A DNA stretch of 38,157 nucleotides from NCBI GenBank assembly GCA_964464825.1, contig CAYXKL010000015.1, positions 1-38,157 of the forward strand. The letters are read 5' to 3'. Of this stretch, positions 8,318 to 17,790 are shown one piece after another. The notes under the pieces were generated by a model. That model ran no database searches. It was not told the DNA's origin and was given only the letters and a program-made list of their open reading frames with translations. Source of the DNA: DYJK01 sp964464825. Its GTDB lineage: Bacteria > Bacteroidota > Ignavibacteria > Ignavibacteriales > Melioribacteraceae. Position 1 is the stretch's first letter; each line of letters opens with the position of its first letter. The position numbers were made by a program, and so were the translations under genes.

Positions 8318-9787
8318 ATGGCAAAAAGAACTAATACACGTTCGAGAAGCAGCAGAGAAAATATCGATTTAGAAAAATTAAAATCGGGTGCTAAACAGCC
8401 TCCATCAGCTGTTGAAGTTGAAGCAGCCGTTCTTGGTGCGATGCTTATTGAAAATGATGCTGTACCAAAAGCTATTGAAGTATTAAAAGCTGATGCTTTC
8501 TATGACAAAAAAAACCGGATAATTTTTGAAGCAATGTCTTCATTATACGAAGCCGGTGAACCGATTGATACAGTGTCTGTTTATGAAGAATTAAGAAAGT
8601 CCGGAAAAGCTGATGAAGCCGGCGGTGCCGCTTATTTAGGTAAACTTACTCAGGATATATCATCTGCCGCAAATATAGATTATCACTCCCGAGTTGTTTT
8701 GGAAAAATGGATTCTGAGACAGTTGATTACTTCATCTTTTGAAATTGCTCACAATGCATATGAAGGAAACGAAGATGTATTTGATTTACTCGATGCCGCT
8801 GAAACAAAAATATTCCAAATCTCAGAAGAAGGTATTAAAGAATCATTTAAACCAATGGAAAAAGCTGTAAAGGAAGCATTAGAATTAATTGAAGCAATTC
8901 ACTCAAAAAATATTTCTACATTTTCAGTTCCATCCGGATTTTTTGAATTGGATGACCTTCTTGGAGGATTTCAAAAATCAGATTTGATAATTATTGCTGC
9001 TAGACCTTCTATGGGAAAAACAGCTCTTGCAATGTCTGCTGCACGTAATGCAGCAATCGATCATAACATACCGATTGCAATATTCAGTTTAGAAATGTCA
9101 ACAATACAATTAGCAACAAGATTAATTTCTGCAGAAGCACGTATTAATGCGCATAATGTTAGAACCGGAAAATTTAAAGCAGAAGAAGGTGCTAAGATCA
9201 GCCGGACAGTTCATAAATTAAGTAAAGCTCCAATATACATTGATGATACGCCCGGAATTTCTATTCTAGAATTACGTGCAAAAGCAAGACGGTTGAAAAA
9301 CGAAAAAAATATTGGAATGGTTATTGTCGATTACCTACAATTAGTTAATCCATCAACATCAATGGAAAGTAGAGAAAGAGAAATCTCCTCTATCTCACGA
9401 TCTTTGAAAGCACTAGCTAAAGAATTGAATATACCCGTAATTGCTTTATCACAGTTGAATCGTGCAGTTGAATCACGTTCAGATAAAAAACCGATGCTTT
9501 CTGATCTACGTGAATCCGGTTCAATAGAACAAGATGCTGATGTTGTTCTCTTTTTGTATCGTCCGGAAATGTATGGTATAACAAATTTTGGAACCGGTGA
9601 TATGCAAGGAGAAACTACTGAAGGTGTAGCAGAAATAATTGTTGGTAAACAAAGGAATGGACCCACAGGTGAAGCAAGATTAAGATTTATAAAAGATTAT
9701 GCACGCTTCGAAAACTTGGAAAGATTCCGTGCACAATTACCGGCTGGTGAAGAATCGGTAGCAGCACTTGAAGAACCGCCATTTTAA
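8318..9787 (+). CDS. dnaB: Replicative DNA helicase DnaB
   Basis: The 489-residue helicase unwinds DNA ahead of the replication fork as a hexamer. An N-terminal helical domain (residues about 25-130, PPSAVEVEAAVLGAMLIENDA) is followed by a RecA-like domain with Walker A ARPSMGKT (Lys234), Walker B VIVDYLQL, and the arginine-rich motif near SDLRESGSIEQDADVV. The length is typical and there is no intein at the P-loop, a common insertion site in dnaB. It starts with ATG two bases after the glycosylase stop codon. Confidence 0.97.
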   Translation: MAKRTNTRSRSSRENIDLEKLKSGAKQPPSAVEVEAAVLGAMLIENDAVPKAIEVLKADAFYDKKNRIIFEAMSSLYEAGEPIDTVSVYEELRKSGKADEAGGAAYLGKLTQDISSAANIDYHSRVVLEKWILRQLITSSFEIAHNAYEGNEDVFDLLDAAETKIFQISEEGIKESFKPMEKAVKEALELIEAIHSKNISTFSVPSGFFELDDLLGGFQKSDLIIIAARPSMGKTALAMSAARNAAIDHNIPIAIFSLEMSTIQLATRLISAEARINAHNVRTGKFKAEEGAKISRTVHKLSKAPIYIDDTPGISILELRAKARRLKNEKNIGMVIVDYLQLVNPSTSMESREREISSISRSLKALAKELNIPVIALSQLNRAVESRSDKKPMLSDLRESGSIEQDADVVLFLYRPEMYGITNFGTGDMQGETTEGVAEIIVGKQRNGPTGEARLRFIKDYARFENLERFRAQLPAGEESVAALEEPPF

Positions 9788-9792
9788 AATAA

Positions 9793-10689
9793 ATGAATAA
9801 TTTTATACAAAATAATTTTCTGTTTAAATCTGTTCCATCGGTATTTATCTGTGTGCTATGTTTTTCCTTATATCTTTTCGTAGACAATTACTCGCAAACT
9901 ATCTTTACACAAAAAGATGTAGAGATATGCAATTCAAAATTCCAATTAGCAATCGATAAAGAGTTAACTCAAAAACCAATCAACGAAATAATAATTGAAG
10001 TCGCAAAAAGTTTTATCGGTACAGATTATGCTGCCGGCACCTTGGAAGTAGATGATAAGGAAAAACTCGTAATTAATTTAACCGGATTGGATTGCTACAC
10101 ATTTTTAGAAAGTGCTATTGTTTTTGCACGCTGTGTTAAAAATGGCAAAACAAGTTTCGAAGATTATCAAAATGAATTGACTAACATCCGTTACCGCGAT
10201 GGGATTCTAAATGAGTATCCTTCACGACTCCATTATTTTTCCGATTGGATTTATGATATGGACAAAAGAGGCATCGGGAAAGATATAACTAAAGAATTAT
10301 GCGGTAAACGTTACGATAAAAAAATAAATTTTATGAGCACTCATGTAGATGCATATAAGCAGTTAAAAAATAATCCTGATTATGTGAAAGAAATAAAAAA
10401 GGTTGAAAAAGAAATTACCGGACGTGATTATTTTTACATACCCGAAGATAGAATTGAAAAAATTGAAGATAAAATTCTTAGTGGAGATATTTTAGGAATT
10501 ACAACTAACATAGATGGACTCGATATTTCCCATACTGGCATTGCAATTAGAATGGATGATGGGAAAATTCATCTGCTTCACGCACCAAATGTTGGATACA
10601 AAGTGCAAATCTCAGAAAAACCGCTTGCTGACTATATTAAAGCAAATAAGAAACAAACGGGTATAATGGTCTTAAGAATAAATTCTTAA
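9793..10689 (+). CDS. DUF1460 family, N-acetylmuramoyl-L-alanine amidase-like protein
   Basis: The 298-residue protein has a hydrophobic N-terminal segment (SVFICVLCFSLYLFVDNYSQ) that may be a signal peptide. It then matches the DUF1460 family, which has an NlpC/P60-like cysteine peptidase fold and includes a Bacteroides amidase. The likely nucleophile is Cys101 in TGLDCYTFLES and the likely base His247 in ISHTGIAI. Further family features are EVAKSFIGTDYAAGTL and YPSRLHYFSDWI. A cell-wall recycling or remodelling role is inferred. It starts five bases after dnaB, so it is probably read through from that operon. No clear terminator lies before the convergent nfo gene. Confidence 0.87.
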   Translation: MNNFIQNNFLFKSVPSVFICVLCFSLYLFVDNYSQTIFTQKDVEICNSKFQLAIDKELTQKPINEIIIEVAKSFIGTDYAAGTLEVDDKEKLVINLTGLDCYTFLESAIVFARCVKNGKTSFEDYQNELTNIRYRDGILNEYPSRLHYFSDWIYDMDKRGIGKDITKELCGKRYDKKINFMSTHVDAYKQLKNNPDYVKEIKKVEKEITGRDYFYIPEDRIEKIEDKILSGDILGITTNIDGLDISHTGIAIRMDDGKIHLLHAPNVGYKVQISEKPLADYIKANKKQTGIMVLRINS

Positions 10690-10703
10690 TTCTAAATTCT
10701 CAA

Positions 10704-11558
10704 TTATTTCTTCACCAAACCCAGCAATACTTTTATATTTTCAACATCCTCTTTTTGATCTTTTTCTTTTGGCGTTTCTAAAATTTTCGGAACTCTTTCA
10801 AGTTTCTTATCATTCATAATATTTGTAAAACCTTCCAATCCAATAAATCCTTTGCCGATGTGATCATGCCTATCCACACGTGAACCGAGTTCTTTCTTGC
10901 TGTCGTTCATGTGTAAGCATTGCAGTCTTTCTAAACCGATAATATCATCAAACTCCTTTATCACTTTTTTATAGTCTTTCGGGTCACGTATGTTATACCC
11001 GGCAGCCCAAATATGTGCTGTATCAATGCAGACACTCATTCTATCCGGCTCTTCAACGAGATCAATTATTTTTCTTAATTGTTCGAAACGGTAGCCGAGT
11101 GCAGTTCCTTGACCAGCAGTTGCTTCAAGCATACTTTTAGTTTTATATCCTTTAGTCTGTTCGTGTGCACGATTCAAAGATTCAGCAATAATTTTTATTC
11201 CTTCTTCTTCACCTTGCCCGGTATGAGCACCTGGATGAAAATTAAGATGCGGAATACCAAGCTGTTCACATCTTTCAAGTTCTTTAATATATGCAGAACG
11301 AGATTTTTCTAAACCGAGTGGATCTTTTGCACAAAGATTAATTAAATATGAATCGTGCGAGACTACAAATTTGATATTTGATTTGCTAAGTTTGTCGCGG
11401 AAATCGGAAATCTCTTTTTCTGTTAGATCGCGTGCAAAATATTGATTATTGTTTTTTGTAAATATCTGCATGGCGGTAAAACCAAGTTTTTCTGCTGCTT
11501 CTACAGCAGAAGCCGGACCGCCGCTTACAAATGTATGTGCACCAATTAGATGTTTCAT
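10704..11558 (-). CDS. nfo: Endonuclease IV (apurinic/apyrimidinic endonuclease)
   Basis: Endonuclease IV cuts the DNA backbone at abasic sites. The product from the ATG at 11558 is 284 residues, as in E. coli Nfo (285). It begins MKHLIGAHTFVSGGPA, the usual family start, and carries the metal-site motifs LNFHPGAHTGQG, LEATAGQG, CIDTAHIWAAGY, LHMNDSKKELGSRVDRHDHIGKG and PKILETP. The frame is open to a TTG at 11582, but the ATG at 11558 agrees with the family and has an AAAGG motif eight bases upstream. It is divergent from the RmlD-like gene and convergent with the DUF1460 gene. Together with the glycosylase upstream it would complete two steps of uracil repair. Confidence 0.96.
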   Translation of the reverse strand: MKHLIGAHTFVSGGPASAVEAAEKLGFTAMQIFTKNNNQYFARDLTEKEISDFRDKLSKSNIKFVVSHDSYLINLCAKDPLGLEKSRSAYIKELERCEQLGIPHLNFHPGAHTGQGEEEGIKIIAESLNRAHEQTKGYKTKSMLEATAGQGTALGYRFEQLRKIIDLVEEPDRMSVCIDTAHIWAAGYNIRDPKDYKKVIKEFDDIIGLERLQCLHMNDSKKELGSRVDRHDHIGKGFIGLEGFTNIMNDKKLERVPKILETPKEKDQKEDVENIKVLLGLVKK

Positions 11559-11623
11559 ATTTTTGCCTTTCATTAAGGACAAAAGAAAGATAAAAATTAT
11601 TTACTAACAAAAGTAGAGTTAAG

Positions 11624-12505
11624 ATGAAAATATTCATTACTGGCGGCAGCGGAATGCTTGGGCAATTTCTTAATATAGAATTGAGTAAAAATCATGAAAT
11701 ACTTACTCAATATTTTAACAATCCAGGTAACTGCTGTCAATTTAATAATGTTCAATTTCCTATAACGGATTATCATATACTTGAAAATGTATTTATTGAT
11801 TTTAAACCGGATTTAGTTATTCATACTGCAGCTTATTCTAATAACGAAAAAGCAGATCTGCGATCCACTGATGTTGTTTATGATGTAAATGTAAATGCTA
11901 CTGTTCAAATAGCACAATTATGCGATAAGTACCGTGCAAAGTTAATATATACTTCTACCGATTCTGTTTATGCCGGCTACCGAGGATCATATTTGAAGGA
12001 AGACGCAAAATTAATTCCAGTTTCTTTGTATTCAGAAACTAAATTAATGGGGGAAGTAAAAATCAAAGAAATATTTAATAACTATTTAATCTTACGCGTT
12101 GCACTTCTAATAGGTTTATGTTTGAATCACTCTATTAACAATTTTCATAAGATGTATTATAAACTAAAGAAAGGAGAAACAGTTAATCTTTATAGAGATC
12201 AATTCCGATCTCCGCTTGCATTGCATGATGCTGCACGTTTGATAAGAGAATTAGCAGAAAAGAATATAAGTGGAGAAACAATAAATTTCGGCGGAAGTGA
12301 GCGATTCTCAAGATATGAAATAGGAGAAATACTATGCGAAGAAGCCAAGTTTGATAAAAATCTTTTAATTCCAACTACAATGGATGAAGCTGGAATTCTA
12401 TATAAAGTTGCAGATGTTTCTTTGAATATTGATAAGTTGAAATCTTATGGTGTGTACCCAAAAAATTTGAGGGATTGTATTAGAGAGATAGTAAATAAAT
12501 CATAG
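11624..12505 (+). CDS. RmlD-like NAD(P)-dependent sugar-nucleotide reductase (dTDP-4-dehydrorhamnose reductase family)
   Basis: The 293-residue protein is an extended short-chain dehydrogenase. The cofactor motif ITGGSGMLGQFL lies at the N terminus, followed by DLVIHTAAYSNNEKAD, typical of RmlD, the catalytic STDSVY segment and the YSETK motif (Tyr and Lys of the active site). RmlD reduces dTDP-4-dehydrorhamnose in rhamnose synthesis. No other rml genes are nearby, so the exact sugar is uncertain; methionine adenosyltransferase beta-subunit-like proteins share the same pattern. It is a single gene between a divergent and a convergent neighbour. Confidence 0.82.
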   Translation: MKIFITGGSGMLGQFLNIELSKNHEILTQYFNNPGNCCQFNNVQFPITDYHILENVFIDFKPDLVIHTAAYSNNEKADLRSTDVVYDVNVNATVQIAQLCDKYRAKLIYTSTDSVYAGYRGSYLKEDAKLIPVSLYSETKLMGEVKIKEIFNNYLILRVALLIGLCLNHSINNFHKMYYKLKKGETVNLYRDQFRSPLALHDAARLIRELAEKNISGETINFGGSERFSRYEIGEILCEEAKFDKNLLIPTTMDEAGILYKVADVSLNIDKLKSYGVYPKNLRDCIREIVNKS

Positions 12506-12506
12506 T

Positions 12507-12554
12507 AACCCAACTCTTCGTCCACACGCGCCCTAGGGATAATAATGGGTGGGT
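12507..12554. repeat. Short G+C-rich spacer with inverted ACCCA/TGGGT ends
   Basis: The gap between two convergent genes is much richer in G and C than its surroundings (CACGCGCCCTAGGGA) and is bounded by AACCCA and TGGGTGGGT. It may be a worn copy of the element at 18653-18749, which has similar ends, or a bidirectional terminator. The evidence is weak. Confidence 0.3.
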
Positions 12555-12559
12555 AAAAA

Positions 12560-13996
12560 TTATTTACTCAATTTTTTTCGTAACAGTTCATTCACAATCT
12601 GCGGATTAGCTTTCCCTTTTGTCTCTTTCATAACTTGTCCAACTAAAAATCCGAGTACTTTATCTTTGCCAGATAAAAATTCCTGGACATCTTTCTGGTT
12701 AATCGAAAGAATTTTTTCGATAGCACTTTCTATTTCTGAAGTATCACTTATTTGAACAAGATTTTTCTCTTTCACAATTTCATTCGGGTCTTTGTTAGTT
12801 TTCAGCATTTCTGGGAAAATATCTTTTGCAATTTTTCCGCTGATAGTTTTATCATTGATTAGTCTAATCAACTTACCAAGATTCTCGGGTGCAACGGGGA
12901 ATTCCTTAATGGTAATTTTTTCATCGTTCATTACTTTTAATACATCAGTCATTACCCAGTTACTAGCAGATTTGTAATCATTGGTTACTGATACAATTTT
13001 TTCGAAATAATCGGCAATTTCTCTTTGCGAAGTTAAAACTTCAGCATCGTAAAGCGGCAGATTAAAATCTGTGATAAAACGGTTTCTTCGTGTATCGGGG
13101 AGTTCGGGTAAATTCCTTGCAATTTCATTTTTCCAATTCTCATCAACTATTACCGGCATTAAATCAGGATCGGGAAAATATCGGTAATCGTGTGCTTCTT
13201 CTTTGCTGCGCATCGGAAATACATCATTAAGTTCGGCATTCCAGAGCAATGTCTGCTGAATAATATTTTTTCCATCTTCTATTAAATCTATCTGTCTTGC
13301 TATTTCACGTTCAATAGCTTTTTCAACATTACGGAAAGAATTCATATTCTTTACTTCGGTTTTTGTCCCTAATTTTATTTCACCTTTTAATCTAATTGAT
13401 ATATTAGCATCACATCTGAGCGAACCTTCTTCCATATTTCCATCGCAAATTCCTAAATAGAGCAAGATTTGTTTTAATTTAGAAAGATATAAATATGCTT
13501 CTTCGGCAGTACGCATATCGGGTTCGCTTACAATTTCCATTAAAGGGGTACCGCAACGGTTTGCATCAATTAGAGTACTGTCTCCATAATTGTGTATGGA
13601 TTTTCCGGCATCTTCTTCCATATGAATTCTTGTTATGCCAATCTCTTTTTTTGAGCCATCCTTAAACTCAATTTGAACTATACCATTTTCACATATGGGT
13701 TCTTCATATTGAGAAGTTTGATAACCTTTCGGTAAATCGGGATAGAAATAATTTTTTCTGGCAAAAATAGATCTTTCATTAATTCTGCAATTTGTTGCCA
13801 TGCCCATTAATACTGTGTATTCAACAACTTTTTTATTAAGAACCGGCAGAACTCCGGGATAACCCAAACAGATGGGACAAACATTAGTGTTAGGTGGTGC
13901 GCCAAATTTTGTTGAACAGCCGCAAAATATTTTTGTATCTGTTAATAATTGGGCGTGTACTTCGAGCCCTATAACTGCTTCGTATTTTGAATTCAT
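12560..13996 (-). CDS. gatB: Asp-tRNA(Asn)/Glu-tRNA(Gln) amidotransferase subunit B
   Basis: GatB is the kinase and tRNA-binding subunit of GatCAB, which converts mischarged Glu-tRNA(Gln) or Asp-tRNA(Asn) to the correct form. The 478-residue product has the signatures VIGLEVHAQL, CGCSTKFGAPPN with NVCPICLGYPG, the block RCGTPLMEIVSEPDMR, and a C-terminal YqeY-like domain ending in NPQIVNELLRKKL. The length is normal. GatC is encoded about 20 kb away on the other strand, and gatA is not in the window. The gene is convergent with the RmlD-like gene, and its end lies in a short G+C-rich spacer. Confidence 0.97.
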   Translation of the reverse strand: MNSKYEAVIGLEVHAQLLTDTKIFCGCSTKFGAPPNTNVCPICLGYPGVLPVLNKKVVEYTVLMGMATNCRINERSIFARKNYFYPDLPKGYQTSQYEEPICENGIVQIEFKDGSKKEIGITRIHMEEDAGKSIHNYGDSTLIDANRCGTPLMEIVSEPDMRTAEEAYLYLSKLKQILLYLGICDGNMEEGSLRCDANISIRLKGEIKLGTKTEVKNMNSFRNVEKAIEREIARQIDLIEDGKNIIQQTLLWNAELNDVFPMRSKEEAHDYRYFPDPDLMPVIVDENWKNEIARNLPELPDTRRNRFITDFNLPLYDAEVLTSQREIADYFEKIVSVTNDYKSASNWVMTDVLKVMNDEKITIKEFPVAPENLGKLIRLINDKTISGKIAKDIFPEMLKTNKDPNEIVKEKNLVQISDTSEIESAIEKILSINQKDVQEFLSGKDKVLGFLVGQVMKETKGKANPQIVNELLRKKLSK

Positions 13997-14124
13997 CTAA
14001 ACTTAATTTTTTTGTGACGAAGATAAATAAAAAACCATTAACATTTTATTATTAGATGTGTGTTTACTTTCAAATAATTATTCTTGATATTGAGCAGTGG
14101 AAATGTCTTTATTCAGAGGGTACT

Positions 14125-14856
14125 ATGCAGCTTGATATATTGATCTTTGCAGCTCATCCGGATGATGCTGAACTTTCTATGGGCGGTACAATTGCTAAAT
14201 TAAGCAGCAGCGGATTAAAAGTTGGAATTACTGATTTATCGAAAGGTGAACTTGGTACAAGAGGTTCTGTAGACACACGTAAAATTGAAGCTAATAATGC
14301 ATCTGCTATTATTAAAATTGCTCATCGTGAAAATTTAGGATTTCGTGATGGTTTTATTAGGTACAATGAAGAATACTTAAAAAAAATAATATCGCAAATT
14401 AGAAAGCATCAACCCAAAATAATTTTTGCACCCTTTTTTAATGATAGACATCCGGATCACATTGGTACAAGCAAGCTTGTAAAAGAAGCATTCTTCTTCT
14501 CAGGTTTACCCAAAATTGTAACGGAAGATAATGATAGAATTCAAAATCCTTTCCGTCCACAAAAATTATTTTATTATATGCAGACATACGAATTCAAACC
14601 AACTTTTATTGTTGATATAAGCGATACATTCGATATTAAAATGAAAGCAGTTTATGCTTACGAGACACAATTCCATAACCCAAATAGTGCAGAACCGGAA
14701 ACTTTTATTAGTCATCCAAACTTTTTGAAGTATTTAGAAGCCCGTGCGAGAGTTTATGGATTCAAAATAGGTAAAGATTACGGAGAGGCATTTTTCTGTG
14801 AAGAAGAAATCGAATACAATTTATTGAGCATTTTGAAAATTAGTACAAATAAATAA
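14125..14856 (+). CDS. bshB1: BshB1-type PIG-L family deacetylase (bacillithiol biosynthesis)
   Basis: The 243-residue product belongs to the zinc-dependent PIG-L (LmbE) deacetylases. It shows AAHPDDAELSMGG near the start, LSKGELGTRGS and the later NDRHPDH motif; these histidines and aspartates bind zinc. BshB1 members deacetylate GlcNAc-malate to GlcN-malate in bacillithiol synthesis, which is common in Bacteroidota relatives. The frame is open from an ATG at 14056, but the ATG at 14125 is chosen because AGAGGG lies just upstream and the protein then begins as its relatives do. The SLC13 transporter gene follows closely and could share the transcript. Confidence 0.88.
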   Translation: MQLDILIFAAHPDDAELSMGGTIAKLSSSGLKVGITDLSKGELGTRGSVDTRKIEANNASAIIKIAHRENLGFRDGFIRYNEEYLKKIISQIRKHQPKIIFAPFFNDRHPDHIGTSKLVKEAFFFSGLPKIVTEDNDRIQNPFRPQKLFYYMQTYEFKPTFIVDISDTFDIKMKAVYAYETQFHNPNSAEPETFISHPNFLKYLEARARVYGFKIGKDYGEAFFCEEEIEYNLLSILKISTNK

Positions 14857-14885
14857 ATTCTCGTAATTATTAAAAATAATTGTTG

Positions 14886-16376
14886 ATGATCCCCAAAATC
14901 AGTTTAACAGAAAAAACTTTCTATGTAAAAAGCATCGGATTTTTTTCCGGAATCTTTTTGTTTGTACTGCTTTTTTTTGTACTTGATTTTGGACCAGATT
15001 ATTACAACTCTAAGTTAGTAGCTGCCATAGCAACATTAATGGCTGTATGGTGGATCTTCGAAGCAGTTCCTCTCGCCGTAACATCGCTTGTACCATTAAT
15101 TCTATTTCCAGTATTCGGAATTGTTTCCGCTTCAGATACTGCACCACAATATATGAACTCAACAATTTTTTTGTTTGTTGGCGGATTTGTAATTGCAATC
15201 GCAATGGAAAAATGGAATCTTCATAAACGGATTGCGCTTAATGTAATTCTTCTGTTTGGAAAAAGTCCATCCAAAATAATTTTAGGTTTTATGGTTGCAT
15301 CGGGATTTATCTCTATGTGGATATCAAATACCGCCACAACCTTGATGTTACTGCCGATAGGTCTTTCAATTATTTATAAAATTCAGGATGAATTTGGTGA
15401 AGAGAAAAGTTCAAATTTTTCTAAAGCATTGATGATATCAATTGCTTATTCGGCAACTATCGGAGGTATTGCAACACTTGTAGGCACACCTCCAAACTTG
15501 ATTTTTCAGAGAATGTACAAAATCAATTTTCCGGAAGCTCAGGTTATTAGTTTTGGAGAATGGATGGTATTAGCACTTCCAATTGCAATTATTATGATGA
15601 TAATAGCTTGGTTGGTTTTAGTCAAATTAGTTTTTAGATCGGATAAAAATTTAATCCTTGATAAAGAAGTTATACGCAGCGAACGCGATAAACTTGGTAA
15701 AATGACATTTGAAGAGAAAGCTGTTTTAGTTGTATTTATTGTAACATCTTTTTTATGGGTATTCCGCAGTGATCTCGATTTTGGAGCATTTAAAATTCCC
15801 GGCTGGTCTAATGTTTTTACATCTGCAAAATTTATTGATGACAGCACTGTTGCTGTTACTATGGCTTTTATACTTTTTTTAATACCATGTGGTAGCAATG
15901 ATCACAAACACAATTTTGTTTTGAATCAAGATGATATAAAAAAAATTCCTTGGGATATAGTGTTGCTATTCGGCGGCGGATTTGCTTTAGCGGATGGATT
16001 TGTTCAGAGTGGTTTATCTAAATTGATTGGGCAGCAGTTTTTAATTTTAAAGTCGGTTCATCCAATTGTATTGATGTCTATAATCAGCGTCGTTGTGGTA
16101 TTTTCAAGCGAGCTCACATCAAATTCTGCACAAACAACAATTTTACTTCCTTTGCTTGCATCTCTATCAGCAGAAATTGGGATAAATCCACTCGTAATAA
16201 TGGTTCCGGCAACTTTATCTGTATCATTAGCATTTATGCTCCCAGTTGGTACTCCACCGAATGCAATTGTTTTCAGCAGTCATAAATTATCAGTTTGGGA
16301 TATGGTGAAAGCTGGATTTATTTTAAACATAATTGGAATTATACTCGTTGTTATTTTCTTTGGATATATTTATTAA
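14886..16376 (+). CDS. SLC13 (DASS) family sodium:dicarboxylate symporter
   Basis: This is a polytopic inner-membrane protein of about 496 residues with roughly 11-12 hydrophobic segments. The two repeats carry the family's ion and substrate motifs, SNTATTLMLLPI with TLVGTPPNLIF in the first half and SNSAQTTILLPLL with PVGTPPNAIVF in the second. Relatives such as VcINDY import succinate, malate or fumarate with sodium. The second motif is SNS rather than the usual SNT. The frame opens with TTG-TTG-ATG; the ATG at 14886 is preferred, while the TTG at 14880 would add two residues. A link to the malic enzyme in C4-acid use is possible but only inferred. Confidence 0.92.
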   Translation: MIPKISLTEKTFYVKSIGFFSGIFLFVLLFFVLDFGPDYYNSKLVAAIATLMAVWWIFEAVPLAVTSLVPLILFPVFGIVSASDTAPQYMNSTIFLFVGGFVIAIAMEKWNLHKRIALNVILLFGKSPSKIILGFMVASGFISMWISNTATTLMLLPIGLSIIYKIQDEFGEEKSSNFSKALMISIAYSATIGGIATLVGTPPNLIFQRMYKINFPEAQVISFGEWMVLALPIAIIMMIIAWLVLVKLVFRSDKNLILDKEVIRSERDKLGKMTFEEKAVLVVFIVTSFLWVFRSDLDFGAFKIPGWSNVFTSAKFIDDSTVAVTMAFILFLIPCGSNDHKHNFVLNQDDIKKIPWDIVLLFGGGFALADGFVQSGLSKLIGQQFLILKSVHPIVLMSIISVVVVFSSELTSNSAQTTILLPLLASLSAEIGINPLVIMVPATLSVSLAFMLPVGTPPNAIVFSSHKLSVWDMVKAGFILNIIGIILVVIFFGYIY

Positions 16377-16394
16377 ACTCTCCTTATGTAGAAC

Positions 16395-16406
16395 AGATTT
16401 AAATCT
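16395..16406. repeat. 12-base perfect palindrome upstream of the DUF302 gene
   Basis: AGATTT-AAATCT is a perfect palindrome 67 bases before the DUF302 start, flanked by GTAGA and AC. It could be an operator, but short A+T palindromes arise by chance in such DNA. Confidence 0.25.
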
Positions 16407-16472
16407 ACGATACAGATTAAATTGAATCTTATTTGATTTTTCATCATCTAACCCAAAAAAATTGAGGGAAAA

Positions 16473-16859
16473 ATGCCATACCACAATACAAGAATTGTTA
16501 CTTACTCATTCGATGAAGCAATTGCAAAAGTAACTGACGAATTAAAAAAGGAAGGTTTTGGAATACTTACAGAAATTGATGTAAAAGAAACATTGAAAAA
16601 GAAATTGGATGTTGACTTCAGAAAATATAAAATTCTTGGCGCTTGTAATCCCCCTTTTGCATATAAAGCACTACAAACTGAAGAAACACTTGGAGTATTG
16701 TTACCATGTAATGTTGTAGTTCAAGAAAAAGACGGGGGAAAAGTTCAAGTTAGTATTGTAAATCCGATGGAATCTATGAAAACTGTCGGCAACGAATCAC
16801 TTAATGCTATTGCCGTAGAAGTTTCCTCAAAATTGGAAAAAGTTTTACAGAATTTGTAA
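16473..16859 (+). CDS. DUF302 domain protein
   Basis: This 128-residue cytosolic protein is a single DUF302 domain. Typical traits are the opening SFDEAIAKVTDELKKEGFGI, ILTEIDVKETLKKKL, the segment KILGACNPPFAYKAL with a conserved Cys-Asn-Pro, and GVLLPCNVVVQE. The biochemical role of DUF302 is not established. The gene has its own leader of almost 100 bases and a clear GAGGGA ribosome binding site, so it is probably transcribed alone. It is convergent with ettA. Confidence 0.9.
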   Translation: MPYHNTRIVTYSFDEAIAKVTDELKKEGFGILTEIDVKETLKKKLDVDFRKYKILGACNPPFAYKALQTEETLGVLLPCNVVVQEKDGGKVQVSIVNPMESMKTVGNESLNAIAVEVSSKLEKVLQNL

Positions 16860-16899
16860 TTAATGAATAAATATTAAGTCACTAAGTTTTTAAGTAATA

Positions 16900-17751
16900 T
16901 CACCTTGTAAGCTTCTTGTACTTCACTCTATGCGGAACATCAGCATCTTTTCCTAATCGCTGTCTTCTGTTTTCCTGATAATCTGAGAAGTTTCCTTCGA
17001 ACCAAACCACTTTGCTGTCACCTTCGAATGAAAGAATGTGTGTACATATTCTATCGAGGAACCATCTATCGTGACTGATAACAACAGCACAACCGGCAAA
17101 ATTGAGCAATCCTTCTTCAAGTGCACGCATAGTATTTACATCAAGATCGTTAGTCGGTTCATCAAGCAGAATTACATTAGCGTGTTCTTTTAGTGCCAGT
17201 GCAAGATGAACTCTGTTTCTCTCACCGCCCGATAACATTCCAACTTTCTTTTGCTGATCTGTACCAGTAAAATTGAACTGACCTACATAAGCACGCGAAT
17301 TAATTTCACGATTACCGAGCTTTAAAATTTCTTCACCGCCGCTGATCATCTGCCATACAGTTTTTTCAGGATCTAACACATCGCGGCTTTGATCTACATA
17401 GGCAAGTTTAACTGTTTCGCCAATTCTGAATGAACCGCTATCCGGCTTTTCTTGTCCAACTATCATTCTGAATAAAGTAGTTTTTCCGGCACCATTTGGA
17501 CCAATAACACCAACAATACCTCCGGGGGGAAGTTTAAAACTCATATTCTCAAACAATAATTTATCACCATAACCTTTAGAAATATTTTCTGCTTCGATTA
17601 CCACATTGCCTAAACGTGGACCGGGCGGTATATAAATTTCAATATCTTTTTGGCGTTTTTCAGATTCTTCATTCAGCATCTGTTCATAAGCATTAATACG
17701 TGCTTTCGATTTTGCTTGGCGTGCACGCGGCGCCATTCTTATCCATTCCAA
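16900..17751 (-). CDS. ettA: EttA C-terminal half (second ABC ATPase domain)
   Basis: This frame continues the upstream half with no shift. It opens with the linker (ELEWIRMAPRARQAKSKARI) and then the second ABC domain: Walker A GPNGAGKTT, signature LSGGERNRV, Walker B VILLDEPTND, and the EttA-type C terminus VPHRVKYKKLTR. Alone it would make an ABC half-protein of about 283 residues from TTG at 17751, or slightly shorter from ATG at 17736. Neither has a good ribosome binding site, so independent translation is doubtful. Confidence 0.8.
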   Translation of the reverse strand: MEWIRMAPRARQAKSKARINAYEQMLNEESEKRQKDIEIYIPPGPRLGNVVIEAENISKGYGDKLLFENMSFKLPPGGIVGVIGPNGAGKTTLFRMIVGQEKPDSGSFRIGETVKLAYVDQSRDVLDPEKTVWQMISGGEEILKLGNREINSRAYVGQFNFTGTDQQKKVGMLSGGERNRVHLALALKEHANVILLDEPTNDLDVNTMRALEEGLLNFAGCAVVISHDRWFLDRICTHILSFEGDSKVVWFEGNFSDYQENRRQRLGKDADVPHRVKYKKLTR

Positions 17752-17790
17752 TTCACGCTGTAGAGTTTTCTGCCGATCTGTTTCTTTTTT

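Noticed and set aside
14056..14124. N-terminal extension of the BshB1-type deacetylase from ATG at 14056
   Set aside because: The ATG at 14125 has a good AGAGGG ribosome binding site and gives the usual family N terminus; the added 23 residues do not resemble the family.
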